From contig CAVINP010000056.1 of NCBI GenBank assembly GCA_963643985.1, forward strand, positions 1 through 12,653: a stretch of DNA of 12,653 nt, written 5' to 3'. Origin of the DNA: SFTH01 sp963643985. GTDB taxonomy: Bacteria > Bacillota > Clostridia > Christensenellales > Aristaeellaceae. The translations under genes were made by a program, and so were the position numbers. Below, piece after piece: positions 1-7,269 of this stretch. Numbering within the stretch: position 1 is the first letter of the stretch; each line of letters opens with the position of its first letter. The notes under the pieces were generated by a model. That model had not been told where the DNA came from, searched no databases, and saw nothing but the letters and a program-made list of their open reading frames with translations.

Positions 1-1418
1 TTGTTCTTGATATACTCGTCGATGGCGGCGGCGGCATTCTTGCCTGCGCCCATGGCGAGGATAACTGTCGCGGCACCGGTCACGGCATCGCCGCCGGCGT
101 ACACGCCTTCGCGGCTGGTCAGACCGTCTTCGCCCTGGGTCACGATGCAGCCATGCTTGTTGGCTTCCAGACCCGGCGTGGTGGAGCGGATCAGCGGGTT
201 CGGGCTGGTGCCCAGTGCCATGATCATCGTGTCGATATCGAGCACGAATTCGCTGCCCTCCTTCACGATCGGGCGACGGCGACCGGAGGCATCCGGCTCA
301 CCAAGCTCCATCTCGACGCACTTCATGCCGATGACCTCGCCATTGCGGGGATCGCGCTTGTCGTCGGGATTGTTGTAGCCCAGCACCTCTACGGGGTTGG
401 TCAGGGTCTTGAAGATGATGCCCTCTTCCTGAGCATGCTCGACCTCTTCGCGGCGGGCGGGAAGCTCCTGCATGCCGCGGCGATAGACGATGTAGACTGC
501 CTCGGCACCCAGACGCTTTGCGCAGCGTGCGGCGTCCATCGCGACGTTGCCGCCGCCGACCACGGCGACCTTGCTGCCGTGACGGATCGGGGTCTTGCTG
601 TCGGGCTTGTAGGCCTTCATCAGATTGATGCGGGTCAGGAACTCGTTGGCGGAATAGACGCCCTTGAGGCTCTCGCCGGGGATACCCATGAAGCGGGGCA
701 GACCTGCACCGGAGCCGATGAACACGGCCTCGTTGCCCATCTCAAAGAGCTCATCGATGGTGAGCACCTTACCGATGACCATGTCGGTCTCGATGTCAAC
801 GCCCATGTCCTTGAGGTTATCGACTTCCTTGTTCACAATGGCCTTGGGCAGACGGAACTCCGGAATGCCGTAGCTCAGCACGCCGCCGGCAACGTGAAGT
901 GCCTCATAGATGGTGACCTTGTAGCCCAGCTTGGCCAGATCGCCCGCGCAGGTCAGGCCTGCAGGGCCGGCACCGATGACAGCCACCTTGTGGCCGTTCT
1001 GGGCGGGAACGGACATTTTCTCGGTGGAATGCTCGCGATGCCAGTCGGCCACGAAGCGCTCCAGACGACCGATTCCGACAGGCTCGCCCTTGATGCCGCG
1101 CACGCACTTGGATTCGCACTGCGTCTCCTGGGGGCAGACACGACCGCAGACTGCGGGCAGCGTGGACTGCTTGTGCAGGATTTCGAATGCGCCTTCGATA
1201 TCTTCCTCGGCAACCTTGGCGATGAAGGCCGGGATGTCAATGCATACCGGGCAGGCCGATACGCAGGGATGGTTCTTGCAGTTCAGGCAGCGTCGTGCCT
1301 CTTCGATGGCCATTTCATAGGTATAGCCGGTGGCGACTTCCTCAAACACCTTGTTGCGATAGTCCGGCGCCAGGGAAGGCATGGGGCACTTTTTCAGGCT
1401 CATATTCTTTTCAGCCAT
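1..1418 (-). CDS. nfnB: NfnB-type large subunit of NADH-dependent ferredoxin:NADP+ oxidoreductase (GltD-like), C-terminus cut by window edge
   Basis: The reading frame runs 472 codons from ATG at 1418 to the window edge with no stop. It lies in the family of glutamate synthase small subunits and NfnB. The N-terminus carries two cysteine clusters for [4Fe-4S] centres: CLNCKNHPCVSACPVC (about residues 44-59) and a second with Cys91, 95, 101 and 105. An FAD-binding Rossmann motif VIGAGPAGL follows (147-155), then a NAD(P)-binding motif VAVVGGGNVAMDAA (284-297), and the C-terminal FAD motif GGDAVTGAATV (442-452). The family is about 460-480 residues, so very little is missing. The start is fixed by AAGGAGGT inside the end of nfnA; the nfnA stop and this ATG are one base apart (TAAAATG), which implies coupling. 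The partner gene favours NfnB over a true GltD, since no glutamate synthase large subunit is beside it. In NfnAB enzymes this subunit holds the bifurcating FAD and the NADPH site. Function is inferred from motifs and pairing. Confidence 0.9.
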   Translation of the reverse strand, partial: MAEKNMSLKKCPMPSLAPDYRNKVFEEVATGYTYEMAIEEARRCLNCKNHPCVSACPVCIDIPAFIAKVAEEDIEGAFEILHKQSTLPAVCGRVCPQETQCESKCVRGIKGEPVGIGRLERFVADWHREHSTEKMSVPAQNGHKVAVIGAGPAGLTCAGDLAKLGYKVTIYEALHVAGGVLSYGIPEFRLPKAIVNKEVDNLKDMGVDIETDMVIGKVLTIDELFEMGNEAVFIGSGAGLPRFMGIPGESLKGVYSANEFLTRINLMKAYKPDSKTPIRHGSKVAVVGGGNVAMDAARCAKRLGAEAVYIVYRRGMQELPARREEVEHAQEEGIIFKTLTNPVEVLGYNNPDDKRDPRNGEVIGMKCVEMELGEPDASGRRRPIVKEGSEFVLDIDTMIMALGTSPNPLIRSTTPGLEANKHGCIVTQGEDGLTSREGVYAGGDAVTGAATVILAMGAGKNAAAAIDEYIKN

Positions 1419-1419
1419 T

Positions 1420-2262
1420 TTATTCGACCTCCTTCTTGAGCAGGTTGCAGGTCTCTTCGCGCTTGTGGGCCTCGAAGTCGCGGTACATGGCACCGCGCTG
1501 CATCGCCTCGTCGAAATCTACCAGATGGCCGTCAAATTCAGGGCCGTCCACGCAGGCGAACTTCGTCTCGCCGCCAACGGTCAGGCGGCAGCCGCCGCAC
1601 ATGCCCGTGCCGTCGATCATGATCGGGTTCATGGAAACCACGGTCTTGACGTTGTACTTCTTGGTGGTCAGGCAGACGAACTTCATCATGATCACGGGGC
1701 CGATGGCGATAACCTCGTCGTAGCCCTCGCCCGCCACGATCTGCTCCTCCAGCGGCACGGTCACAACGCCCTTGCGGCCGTAGGTGCCGTCATCGGTCAT
1801 CATGAAGACCTTGTCGGAACAGGCATTGAATTCTTTTTCAAGGATGACCAGATCCTTGCAGCGGAAGCCGATGAAGGAATGCACCTCGGCACCTGCTTCA
1901 TGCAGTGCCTGAGCCACGGGCAGTGCGATGGCGCAACCCACGCCGCCGCCGACCACGGCAACCTTCTTCTTGCCTTCGACTTCGGTGGGCTTGCCGAGCG
2001 GGCCGACGAAATCCTGCAGGTATTCGCCCTCGCGCTTGGCGTTGAGCTCCATCGTGGTGCCGCCGACGATCTGGAAAATAATATCCACCGTGCCGGCCTC
2101 GCGGTCAAAGCCCGCAATGGTCAGCGGAATACGCTCGCCGTCCGCGCCGACGCGCAAAATGATGAACTGGCCGGCCTTGGCCTTGCGTGCCACCATCGGT
2201 GCCTCGATGGTCATGCGCGTGACGGTCGGGTTCAGTTCTTCTCTTTTGACGATTTTGAACAT
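1420..2262 (-). CDS. nfnA: NfnA-type small subunit of NADH-dependent ferredoxin:NADP+ oxidoreductase (PyrK-like FAD/NAD/[2Fe-2S] protein)
   Basis: This 280-residue protein has the ferredoxin reductase-like architecture of PyrK and NfnA. A beta-barrel FAD domain occupies about residues 1-95, with the flavin-binding stretch RIPLTIAGFD (44-53). A Rossmann NAD domain starts at VAVVGGGVGCAIALPVA (101-117). A C-terminal [2Fe-2S] site follows: DGTGMCGGC (217-225) plus Cys237. The three cysteines are spaced as in PyrK, but Asp217 stands where PyrK has its first cysteine, which agrees with the Asp/three-Cys cluster known for NfnA. With NfnB it should form a cytoplasmic heterodimer coupling NADH and reduced ferredoxin to NADPH formation. 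It is the first gene of the pair, with a purine-rich RBS (AGAGGG) five bases before the ATG. The alternative, a dihydroorotate dehydrogenase electron-transfer subunit, is less likely because no pyrD is adjacent and an nfnB-like gene is. Confidence 0.9.
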   Translation of the reverse strand: MFKIVKREELNPTVTRMTIEAPMVARKAKAGQFIILRVGADGERIPLTIAGFDREAGTVDIIFQIVGGTTMELNAKREGEYLQDFVGPLGKPTEVEGKKKVAVVGGGVGCAIALPVAQALHEAGAEVHSFIGFRCKDLVILEKEFNACSDKVFMMTDDGTYGRKGVVTVPLEEQIVAGEGYDEVIAIGPVIMMKFVCLTTKKYNVKTVVSMNPIMIDGTGMCGGCRLTVGGETKFACVDGPEFDGHLVDFDEAMQRGAMYRDFEAHKREETCNLLKKEVE

Positions 2263-2317
2263 AAAATCCCTCTTCTCTGTCAGACGTATAGTGTGTCAAG
2301 CAAAATACTCCTTATAT

Positions 2318-2346
2318 ATATTAGCACACCCTCACATGATTTGCAA
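2318..2346 (-). promoter_or_regulatory. possible nfnAB promoter
   Basis: Reading the minus strand, TTGCAA (2346-2341) and TAATAT (2323-2318) are separated by 17 bases, giving a leader of about 50 bases to nfnA. Both hexamers are only four to five out of six to consensus. A TTGACA also lies closer to the gene (2299-2294) but has no acceptable -10 box behind it. The assignment is tentative. Confidence 0.35.
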
Positions 2347-2379
2347 GCGGGAATGACGTAAAGGATATCAATATTTTAC

Positions 2380-2408
2380 TTGCAAAAACGCACTTCCCGC
2401 GCTATAAT
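2380..2408 (+). promoter_or_regulatory. serS T-box promoter
   Basis: TTGCAA (2380-2385) and a perfect TATAAT (2403-2408) are 17 bases apart. Transcription should start near 2415, just before the folded T-box leader. The promoter is divergent from that of nfnAB. Confidence 0.75.
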
Positions 2409-2414
2409 TGTCCC

Positions 2415-2640
2415 ATAATACAGCGGATGGGAAAAATAAGGCCGCCTCGGGTACAATAGAGAGCCGGTGTCTGGTGCAAACCGGCGGCTCGGGCTGCCGT
2501 TCCGCTTTCCCGAAGATCCTGCGGGCCTGCGCCCCTTATCGCGCTTGAGAGCGGTCGCATGATATGCGGCAATTTGGGTGGCAACGCGGAAGAGAGAAAG
2601 TCTTTCGTCCCATATGGGGGCGGAGGGCTGTTTTTTTACG
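2415..2640 (+). promoter_or_regulatory. T-box leader, serine tRNA-sensing, controls serS
   Basis: This leader senses uncharged tRNA-Ser and permits transcription into serS only when charging is low. The lower Stem I pairs GGAT (2424-2427) with ATCC (2516-2519) and GGGAAA (2429-2434) with TTTCCC (2506-2511). The characteristic AGAGAGCC and GGTGCAAACC apical elements lie at about 2457-2482. A likely specifier codon UCC (Ser) is at 2501-2503, followed by a purine. Stem III is CGCAT/ATGCG (2556-2568). The conserved T-box AATTTGGGTGGCAACGCGG spans 2571-2589; its UGGC bulge would pair with the tRNA 3' end GCCA, and tRNA-Ser has G at the discriminator position. The antiterminator forms when the T-box GGG pairs with the CCC at 2609-2611. 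The T-box identity is firm; the exact specifier is inferred by eye. Confidence 0.92.
2600..2637 (+). terminator. T-box intrinsic terminator
   Basis: The strand around TCTTTCGTCCC (2601-2611) can pair with GGGGGCGGAGGG (2616-2627), using several G-U pairs and one bulge. It is followed by a run of seven T (2631-2637). Its 5' arm contains the CGTCCC used by the competing antiterminator, as expected for a T-box switch. Confidence 0.85.
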
Positions 2641-2677
2641 TTGCAGGTGCTAATTTATACGAGGGAGAGATATCATC

Positions 2678-3961
2678 ATGATCGACATCAATCTGATCCG
2701 TACGAATCCCGATCTGGTACGCGAGAACATCAAAAAGAAGTTCCAGGATGCCAAGCTGCCCCTGGTGGATGAGGTCATCGAGCTGGACAAGCAGAACCGC
2801 GAGGCCATTCAGCGCGGTGACACGCTGCGCAGCCAGCGCAACAAGATCTCCAAGCAGATCGGCATGCTGATGGGCAAGGGCCAAAGGGAAGAGGCCGAGG
2901 CCGCCAAGAAGCAGGTTTCCGCCATCAATGACGAACTGCTGGAGCTTGAAAAGAAGGAAGAAGAGCTGGGCGCAGAGGTCAAAAAGCGCATGATGGTGAT
3001 CCCCAACATCATCGATGCCTCCGTGCCGATCGGCAAGGATGACAGCGAAAACGTCGAGAACGAGCGCTTCGGCGAGCCTGTGGTGCCGGACTACGAAATT
3101 CCCTATCATGTGGACATCATGGAAAAGCTGGACGGCATCGATCTGGATGCCGCGCGTCGCACCAGCGGCAACGGCTTCTACTACCTCAAGGGTGACATCG
3201 CACGCCTGCACAGTGCCATACTTTCCTACGCACGTGACTTCATGATCGACCGCGGCTTCACCTACTACGTCCCGCCGTTCATGATCCGCAGCGCGGTGGT
3301 CAACGGCGTAATGAGCTTCTCCGAAATGGAGAACATGATGTACAAGATCGAGGGCGAGGATCTGTACCTGATCGGCACGAGCGAACACAGCATGATCGGC
3401 AAGTTCATCGACACGATACTTGACGAGAAGGATCTGCCGCAGACGCTCACGAGCTACTCCCCCTGTTTCCGCAAGGAAGTCGGCGCGCACGGCATCGAGG
3501 AGCGCGGCGTATACCGCATTCACCAGTTCGAAAAGCAGGAAATGATCGTGGTCTGCAAGCCCGAGGACAGCATGATGTGGTACAAACGCCTCTGGCAGAA
3601 CACCGTGGACTTCTTCCGCACGCTGGATATTCCGGTACGCACGCTGGAGTGCTGCTCGGGTGACCTGGCGGATCTGAAGGTCAAGAGCTGCGATGTGGAA
3701 GCCTGGTCGCCGCGCCAGAAGAAGTACTTCGAGGTCGGCTCCTGCTCCAACCTGGGCGATGCACAGGCGCGCAGGCTCGGCATCCGCGTCAAGGGTGCGG
3801 ACGGCAAGAAGTATCTGGCGCACACGCTCAACAACACCGTCGTGGCTCCGCCGCGCATGCTCATTGCCTTCCTGGAAAACAACCTGCAGGCGGACGGCCG
3901 CGTGCGCGTCCCCGAAGCGCTGCGCATGTACATGGGCGGCAAGGAATATCTGGGAAAGTAA
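2678..3961 (+). CDS. serS: seryl-tRNA synthetase
   Basis: SerRS charges tRNA-Ser (and tRNA-Sec where present) with serine in the cytoplasm. The 427-residue length is normal. Residues 1-110 form the N-terminal tRNA-binding coiled-coil arm, rich in K, E and L (for example EKKEEELGAEVKKR, 91-104). The class II core has the serine-binding TSE (234-236), motif 2 FRKEVGAHG (264-272), the active-site stretch SCSNLGDAQARRLGIR (355-370), and a motif 3 segment ending in PPRMLIAFLEN (391-401). That motif reads NNTVVAPPR where many bacterial enzymes read NGSGLAVGR, so this is a divergent subgroup, but the motif 3 arginine (Arg393) is kept. The RBS GAGGGAGAG lies about eight bases before the ATG. The upstream T-box with serine signatures independently supports the assignment. 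The gene is monocistronic, with a terminator right after the stop. Confidence 0.97.
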   Translation: MIDINLIRTNPDLVRENIKKKFQDAKLPLVDEVIELDKQNREAIQRGDTLRSQRNKISKQIGMLMGKGQREEAEAAKKQVSAINDELLELEKKEEELGAEVKKRMMVIPNIIDASVPIGKDDSENVENERFGEPVVPDYEIPYHVDIMEKLDGIDLDAARRTSGNGFYYLKGDIARLHSAILSYARDFMIDRGFTYYVPPFMIRSAVVNGVMSFSEMENMMYKIEGEDLYLIGTSEHSMIGKFIDTILDEKDLPQTLTSYSPCFRKEVGAHGIEERGVYRIHQFEKQEMIVVCKPEDSMMWYKRLWQNTVDFFRTLDIPVRTLECCSGDLADLKVKSCDVEAWSPRQKKYFEVGSCSNLGDAQARRLGIRVKGADGKKYLAHTLNNTVVAPPRMLIAFLENNLQADGRVRVPEALRMYMGGKEYLGK

Positions 3962-3970
3962 TATCGGTTG

Positions 3971-4006
3971 CGGAGCGACCCCAAACGCGGTCGCTCCGTA
4001 TTTTTT
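3971..4006 (+). terminator. serS intrinsic terminator
   Basis: A perfect 10-bp stem, CGGAGCGACC (3971-3980) with GGTCGCTCCG (3989-3998), encloses an eight-base loop. Six T follow at 4001-4006. It begins nine bases after the serS stop. Confidence 0.93.
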
Positions 4007-4011
4007 AGTTT

Positions 4012-4120
4012 TTCACGGTTTTCCGGGGATTGAGCCACTGCACAGCCCATGCCTCCCCTGCAAGGGGAGGGGAACCGCATGAACGGTGGTGGGGTTAGTC
4101 AATCCCCGGATTTCCGTGAA
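4012..4120 (+). repeat. intergenic repeat with terminal inverted repeats, copy 1 (MITE-like)
   Basis: The 22-base ends at 4012-4033 and 4099-4120 are inverted copies of each other: TTCACGG, three mismatched bases (TTT against AAA), then TCCGGGGATTGA. Inside is a G/C hairpin, CCTCCCC (4052-4058) with GGGGAGG (4064-4070), followed by an AACCGC...GCGG-like G-rich tract. The reverse complement of 4062-4098 closely matches 11405-11441 in copy 2, and the ends match as well, so the two are one family in opposite orientations. It carries no ORF and no obvious target duplication. It separates the serS terminator from the asparaginase gene. Confidence 0.8.
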
Positions 4121-4156
4121 GAGCCGTTTTTGCGCAACGAACCCGATTTCTTGAAT

Positions 4157-4161
4157 GGAGG
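4157..4161 (+). promoter_or_regulatory. Shine-Dalgarno site that fixes the asparaginase start
   Basis: GGAGG here is eight bases before the TTG at 4170. The only in-frame ATG (4155) overlaps this site and has no RBS of its own, so TTG is the preferred start. I see no convincing promoter between the serS terminator and this gene. Confidence 0.8.
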
Positions 4162-4169
4162 CTATCCGC

Positions 4170-5156
4170 TTGGACAAACTTCTTCTGCTGGGCACGGGTG
4201 GCACGATTGCCTGCCTGCCGGGAAAGCACGGCCTCGAGCCGTCCTACAAGGTCGCGGGACTGCTGGACTACATTGATGCCGACAAATCCGGCATCGTCTG
4301 CCGCGATCTGTTTCAGCTGGACAGTTCCAATATCCAGCCCGAGGAATGGCATGACATCGCCTCGGCCGTGCACGAGGCCATTTTGCAGGGCTTTTCGGCA
4401 GTTGTCATCACCCACGGCACGGACACCCTCGCCTACACCGCCAGCATGCTCTCGTTCATACTGCGCGGTGTCGGGATTCCCATCGTGCTGACCGGCTCCC
4501 AGTACCCCATCGCCTATCCGGACTCGGACGGAAAAACGAACCTGACCAACGCGCTGATCGCGGCCCGAGCACTGCCCGGCGGCGTATACATCTGTTTCGG
4601 GGATCGCGTGATACTGGGCTGCCGCGGTGTGAAAGTGCGCTCGATGTCACTGAACGCCTTTGAGAGCATTAACTATCCGAATCTCGGCACGGTGGCGCAG
4701 GGGCGATACATTCCGCTGAACCCGCCGCCCGTGATCGGTGATTTCGTCTATGACGATGTAATCGAGCCGAACGTCGCCCTGATCAAACTCGTCCCCGGCA
4801 CAAGTCCCAAGCTGTTTGATGTGCTGCCTGACTGCGGCATCAGAGGGCTGGTGGTCGAGGGCTTCGGTCTGGGCGGCGTACATAACATGCGCAGGAACCA
4901 CGCCGAGGCCATATCCCGCTTGATGGATCGCGGCCTGCCCGTGGTGCTGACCACGCAGTGTCTGTACGAATACAGCAGCCCGGACGTATACGAGGTCAGC
5001 CACACGCTCTCCGATGCCGGTGTCATCTCTGCCTGTGACATGACCACCGAAGCCGCCGTGACCAAGCTGATGTGGGTGCTGGGCCGCACTCAGAACATGG
5101 ACGAGGTGCGTCAACTGATGAGCACCAACCTCTGCGGCGAGATCGGCGGCAAATAA
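4170..5156 (+). CDS. ansA: L-asparaginase, type I (cytoplasmic)
   Basis: The enzyme hydrolyses L-asparagine to aspartate and ammonia. From the TTG start the protein is 328 residues, the usual size for type I enzymes. The N-terminal motif LLGTGGTIA (6-14) carries the first catalytic threonine (Thr12). The second motif THGTDTLAYTASMLSF carries the Thr84-Asp85 pair. A lysine at about 155 (GVKVRSMSLNAF) aligns with the family's catalytic lysine. There is no signal peptide, which fits the cytoplasmic type. The ATG at 4155 would add five residues (MEAIR) but overlaps the RBS, so I reject it. Upstream lies the 109-bp repeat. Downstream it converges on jag, with a shared bidirectional terminator. It appears monocistronic. 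A glutaminase side activity is possible and cannot be judged from sequence. Confidence 0.93.
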   Translation: MDKLLLLGTGGTIACLPGKHGLEPSYKVAGLLDYIDADKSGIVCRDLFQLDSSNIQPEEWHDIASAVHEAILQGFSAVVITHGTDTLAYTASMLSFILRGVGIPIVLTGSQYPIAYPDSDGKTNLTNALIAARALPGGVYICFGDRVILGCRGVKVRSMSLNAFESINYPNLGTVAQGRYIPLNPPPVIGDFVYDDVIEPNVALIKLVPGTSPKLFDVLPDCGIRGLVVEGFGLGGVHNMRRNHAEAISRLMDRGLPVVLTTQCLYEYSSPDVYEVSHTLSDAGVISACDMTTEAAVTKLMWVLGRTQNMDEVRQLMSTNLCGEIGGK

Positions 5157-5220
5157 TCAAGGCAAATCCACGCTGTCCCGCTGTACAATATCTCCACAGC
5201 GTTGTTCCCATGTCAAATAA

Positions 5221-5261
5221 AAAAAGGATTTGTCCCCCTTTTCGGGGTTCAAATCCTTTTT
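5221..5261. terminator. bidirectional terminator between ansA and jag
   Basis: AAAAAGGATTTG (5221-5232) pairs perfectly with CAAATCCTTTTT (5250-5261), with an inner CCCC/GGGG stem. The stem's own A and T tracts give a U-run on either strand, so it can stop both converging transcripts. Confidence 0.9.
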
Positions 5262-5295
5262 CAGGTCATTTTTCAAAAGGCACCGGCGCGCACGA

Positions 5296-6216
5296 TTACT
5301 TCAGCGTGATGATCACGCGGCGATAGGGCTCTTCACCCTCGGAGTGCGTGGTGACCTCGGGGTCGTTCTGCAGTGCGGAGTGCAGTATGCGGCGCTCGTT
5401 GGGGTTCATCGGCTCCAGGGCGACGCGGCGGCCGCTCTTCTTGGCACGGTTGGCCATGCGCACGGCCAGCTTGCGCAGCGCTTCCTCGCGCTTGGCGCGA
5501 TAGTTCTCGGTGTCCAGCGATACGCGCAGGTATTCCTCACGGTCGCGGTTGACGTTCAGGCTGGTCAGATACTGCAGCGCATCCAGCGTCTCGCCGCGGC
5601 GGCCGATCAGTATGGACATATTCTCGCCGGCCAGCTGCATGCGAAGCTGTGCTTCGCTCTCGCAGACCGTGATTTCGGCAGGCACGCCCATCTTTTCGGT
5701 CAGGCCCTTGAGGAAATCGCGGGCGCGGCGTGCGGTGTCGCTGAGCTGATCCTCTGCCGTCTCCACGAAGGGCTCGGCGGGTTCGGCGGGTGCTGCCACG
5801 GTCACAGGCTCTGCGACGGTCTCGCGGGGCTGCTCCTTCTTCTCCTTGCGGGTGCGGGGCTTGCGCTCCTTCTTCTCGGGCTTTTCGGCCTTTTCGGGCT
5901 TCTCCTGCTCGTCTGCAGCTTCGGTCGCGGCGGGCGCAGGCTTCTTTTCTTCCGCAGGCTTGCGCTCCTTCTTTTCCTTCTGGGCCTTCTTGGGCTGATC
6001 CAGGGTGAATACGGGCATCTCGATGTCCAGGGAATGATCCTCACCCTTCATTGTCAGGCGCACCTTGGCCGGCTTGGCAAACATGCCGAACAGACCTGCG
6101 CTGCCCATGTCGATAATCTGAGTCGTTACATCATCACTCGTGCAGCCAAGCTCCGCCAGGCCCTTTTGAATGGCGTCCTTGACGGTCTTGCCGCTGACTT
6201 CAATTACTTTGTTCAA
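5296..6216 (-). CDS. jag: Jag/KhpB (EloR) RNA-binding protein: Jag-N, KH and R3H domains
   Basis: KhpB-type proteins bind RNA and, in Firmicutes, affect cell elongation, division and sporulation. The 306-residue protein has a Jag-N domain (about 1-60), a long charged linker rich in K, E, P and A (about 73-150), a KH domain with the GxxG loop IGRRGETLDALQ (204-215), and an R3H domain containing RRILH (275-279, Arg-x3-His). The linker is low complexity and probably disordered. The start is TTG at 6216, ten bases after AAGGAG (6232-6227); no ATG fits in frame upstream. It is the last gene of the rpmH-rnpA-yidD-yidC-jag set, 28 bases after yidC, and is closed by the convergent terminator. The usual next genes (mnmE, mnmG) are absent. 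Confidence 0.94.
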   Translation of the reverse strand: MNKVIEVSGKTVKDAIQKGLAELGCTSDDVTTQIIDMGSAGLFGMFAKPAKVRLTMKGEDHSLDIEMPVFTLDQPKKAQKEKKERKPAEEKKPAPAATEAADEQEKPEKAEKPEKKERKPRTRKEKKEQPRETVAEPVTVAAPAEPAEPFVETAEDQLSDTARRARDFLKGLTEKMGVPAEITVCESEAQLRMQLAGENMSILIGRRGETLDALQYLTSLNVNRDREEYLRVSLDTENYRAKREEALRKLAVRMANRAKKSGRRVALEPMNPNERRILHSALQNDPEVTTHSEGEEPYRRVIITLK

Positions 6217-6244
6217 GGCTATATGTCTCCTTATTCGGCTAAAC

Positions 6245-7243
6245 TCACTTGATACCCTGATCCTCGCCGATCTCAGCCTGCGCCTGACGGTCCTTGCGGT
6301 CGAAGTACATGTTCACGGCCACCTGCTGTACGATCTGGATCACGTTCGCCGCCATCCAGTAGATGGCGAAGGCTGCGTTGTAGCCCGCGCAGATCCACAG
6401 TGAAAACAGGGGGAAGAACCACTTCATGAAGCCGCTGTTCATGGCGTTGGCCGCTGCAGCCGCTTCGTCGTCGGCGTTTGCATCGGCACTCTTCTGCTGC
6501 TTGCCCGAGGTGACCTTGGTCATCAGGAACTGGCTGACGGCAGCCATCAGCGGCAGTATGAACAGGCCGTTGGCATACTTGAAGAGGTTGGCAAAGGACG
6601 TGGGAACGGTAATTACGGGATTGAAGAACAGGAGGCTGAGCGGAATGCTGGTGAAGGCATTGGCACCGTACTGCGCAGCGATAGCGGCGTACTCTTCGGT
6701 GGCCAGGAATGTTCTCGCGGCCTCGATGTTCTCGGCGGTCAGTATGCTCGACGACTTCACAACGGAGATCGTCTTGAGCGCATCGCCCGCCTTGGGCAGA
6801 ATGGTGGACATGAAGGAGTCGGGCTGGAATACATTCTTGATCCACAGCCAGCTCTGCAGCGCAGGCACTTCGCCGGTATCGCGGATCTGCAGGATCATGC
6901 TGATGGTGTGCTCATTGGCCATGTTGCGCATGGCAGCAAACATCAGCCAGAGTATGGGCAGGGAGATGAGCATCGGCAGGCAGCTGGCCATCGGGCTCAC
7001 GTGTTCCTTGCGGTACAGTTCATTGAGCTTGAGGTTGAGCTTTTCCTTGTCGTTGCCGTATTTCTTCTGAAGTGCATTGACCTTGGGCTGAACCCGGGTC
7101 ATCGCACGCATGCTCTTCTTGCTCTTAATGTCCAGCGGCAGCAGCACCAGGCGCACCAGAAGCGTAAACACCACGACGCTCCAGCCGTAGTTGCCGACCC
7201 AACCGTATATCCATTCCAATATACTCTGAAACCATGCGCTCAT
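6245..7243 (-). CDS. yidC: YidC/Oxa1-family membrane protein insertase
   Basis: YidC inserts and folds proteins in the cytoplasmic membrane, alone or with Sec. The protein is 332 residues from ATG at 7243, which has GGAGGAG (7260-7254) ten bases upstream. A TM segment with the conserved groove arginine Arg31 (VFTLLVRLVLLPLDIKSKKS) is followed by a basic cytoplasmic hairpin (about 37-82). Further TM segments lie near 87-105, 198-218, 224-241 and 272-310. Between TM2 and TM3 an insertion of about 80 residues (115-195) should lie outside the cell. A short A/D/N-rich loop (251-268) and a charged C-terminal tail are also present. There is no lipoprotein signal, unlike Bacillus SpoIIIJ. The frame is open upstream to 7342, but that part is the structured intergenic leader and has no RBS. 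Confidence 0.95.
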   Translation of the reverse strand: MSAWFQSILEWIYGWVGNYGWSVVVFTLLVRLVLLPLDIKSKKSMRAMTRVQPKVNALQKKYGNDKEKLNLKLNELYRKEHVSPMASCLPMLISLPILWLMFAAMRNMANEHTISMILQIRDTGEVPALQSWLWIKNVFQPDSFMSTILPKAGDALKTISVVKSSSILTAENIEAARTFLATEEYAAIAAQYGANAFTSIPLSLLFFNPVITVPTSFANLFKYANGLFILPLMAAVSQFLMTKVTSGKQQKSADANADDEAAAAANAMNSGFMKWFFPLFSLWICAGYNAAFAIYWMAANVIQIVQQVAVNMYFDRKDRQAQAEIGEDQGIK

Positions 7244-7269
7244 TAAATCAAATCTCCTCCACGTAAATA

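Noticed and set aside
153..1439. 428-codon open frame on the plus strand opposite nfnB
   Set aside because: It is antisense to a clear NfnB frame with Fe-S and FAD motifs, has no RBS, and its product resembles no family. GC-rich codon use leaves such frames open.
2636..3823. 395-codon open frame on the minus strand opposite serS
   Set aside because: It is a shadow of serS, which has all class II motifs and a T-box. The frame also starts and ends without signals.
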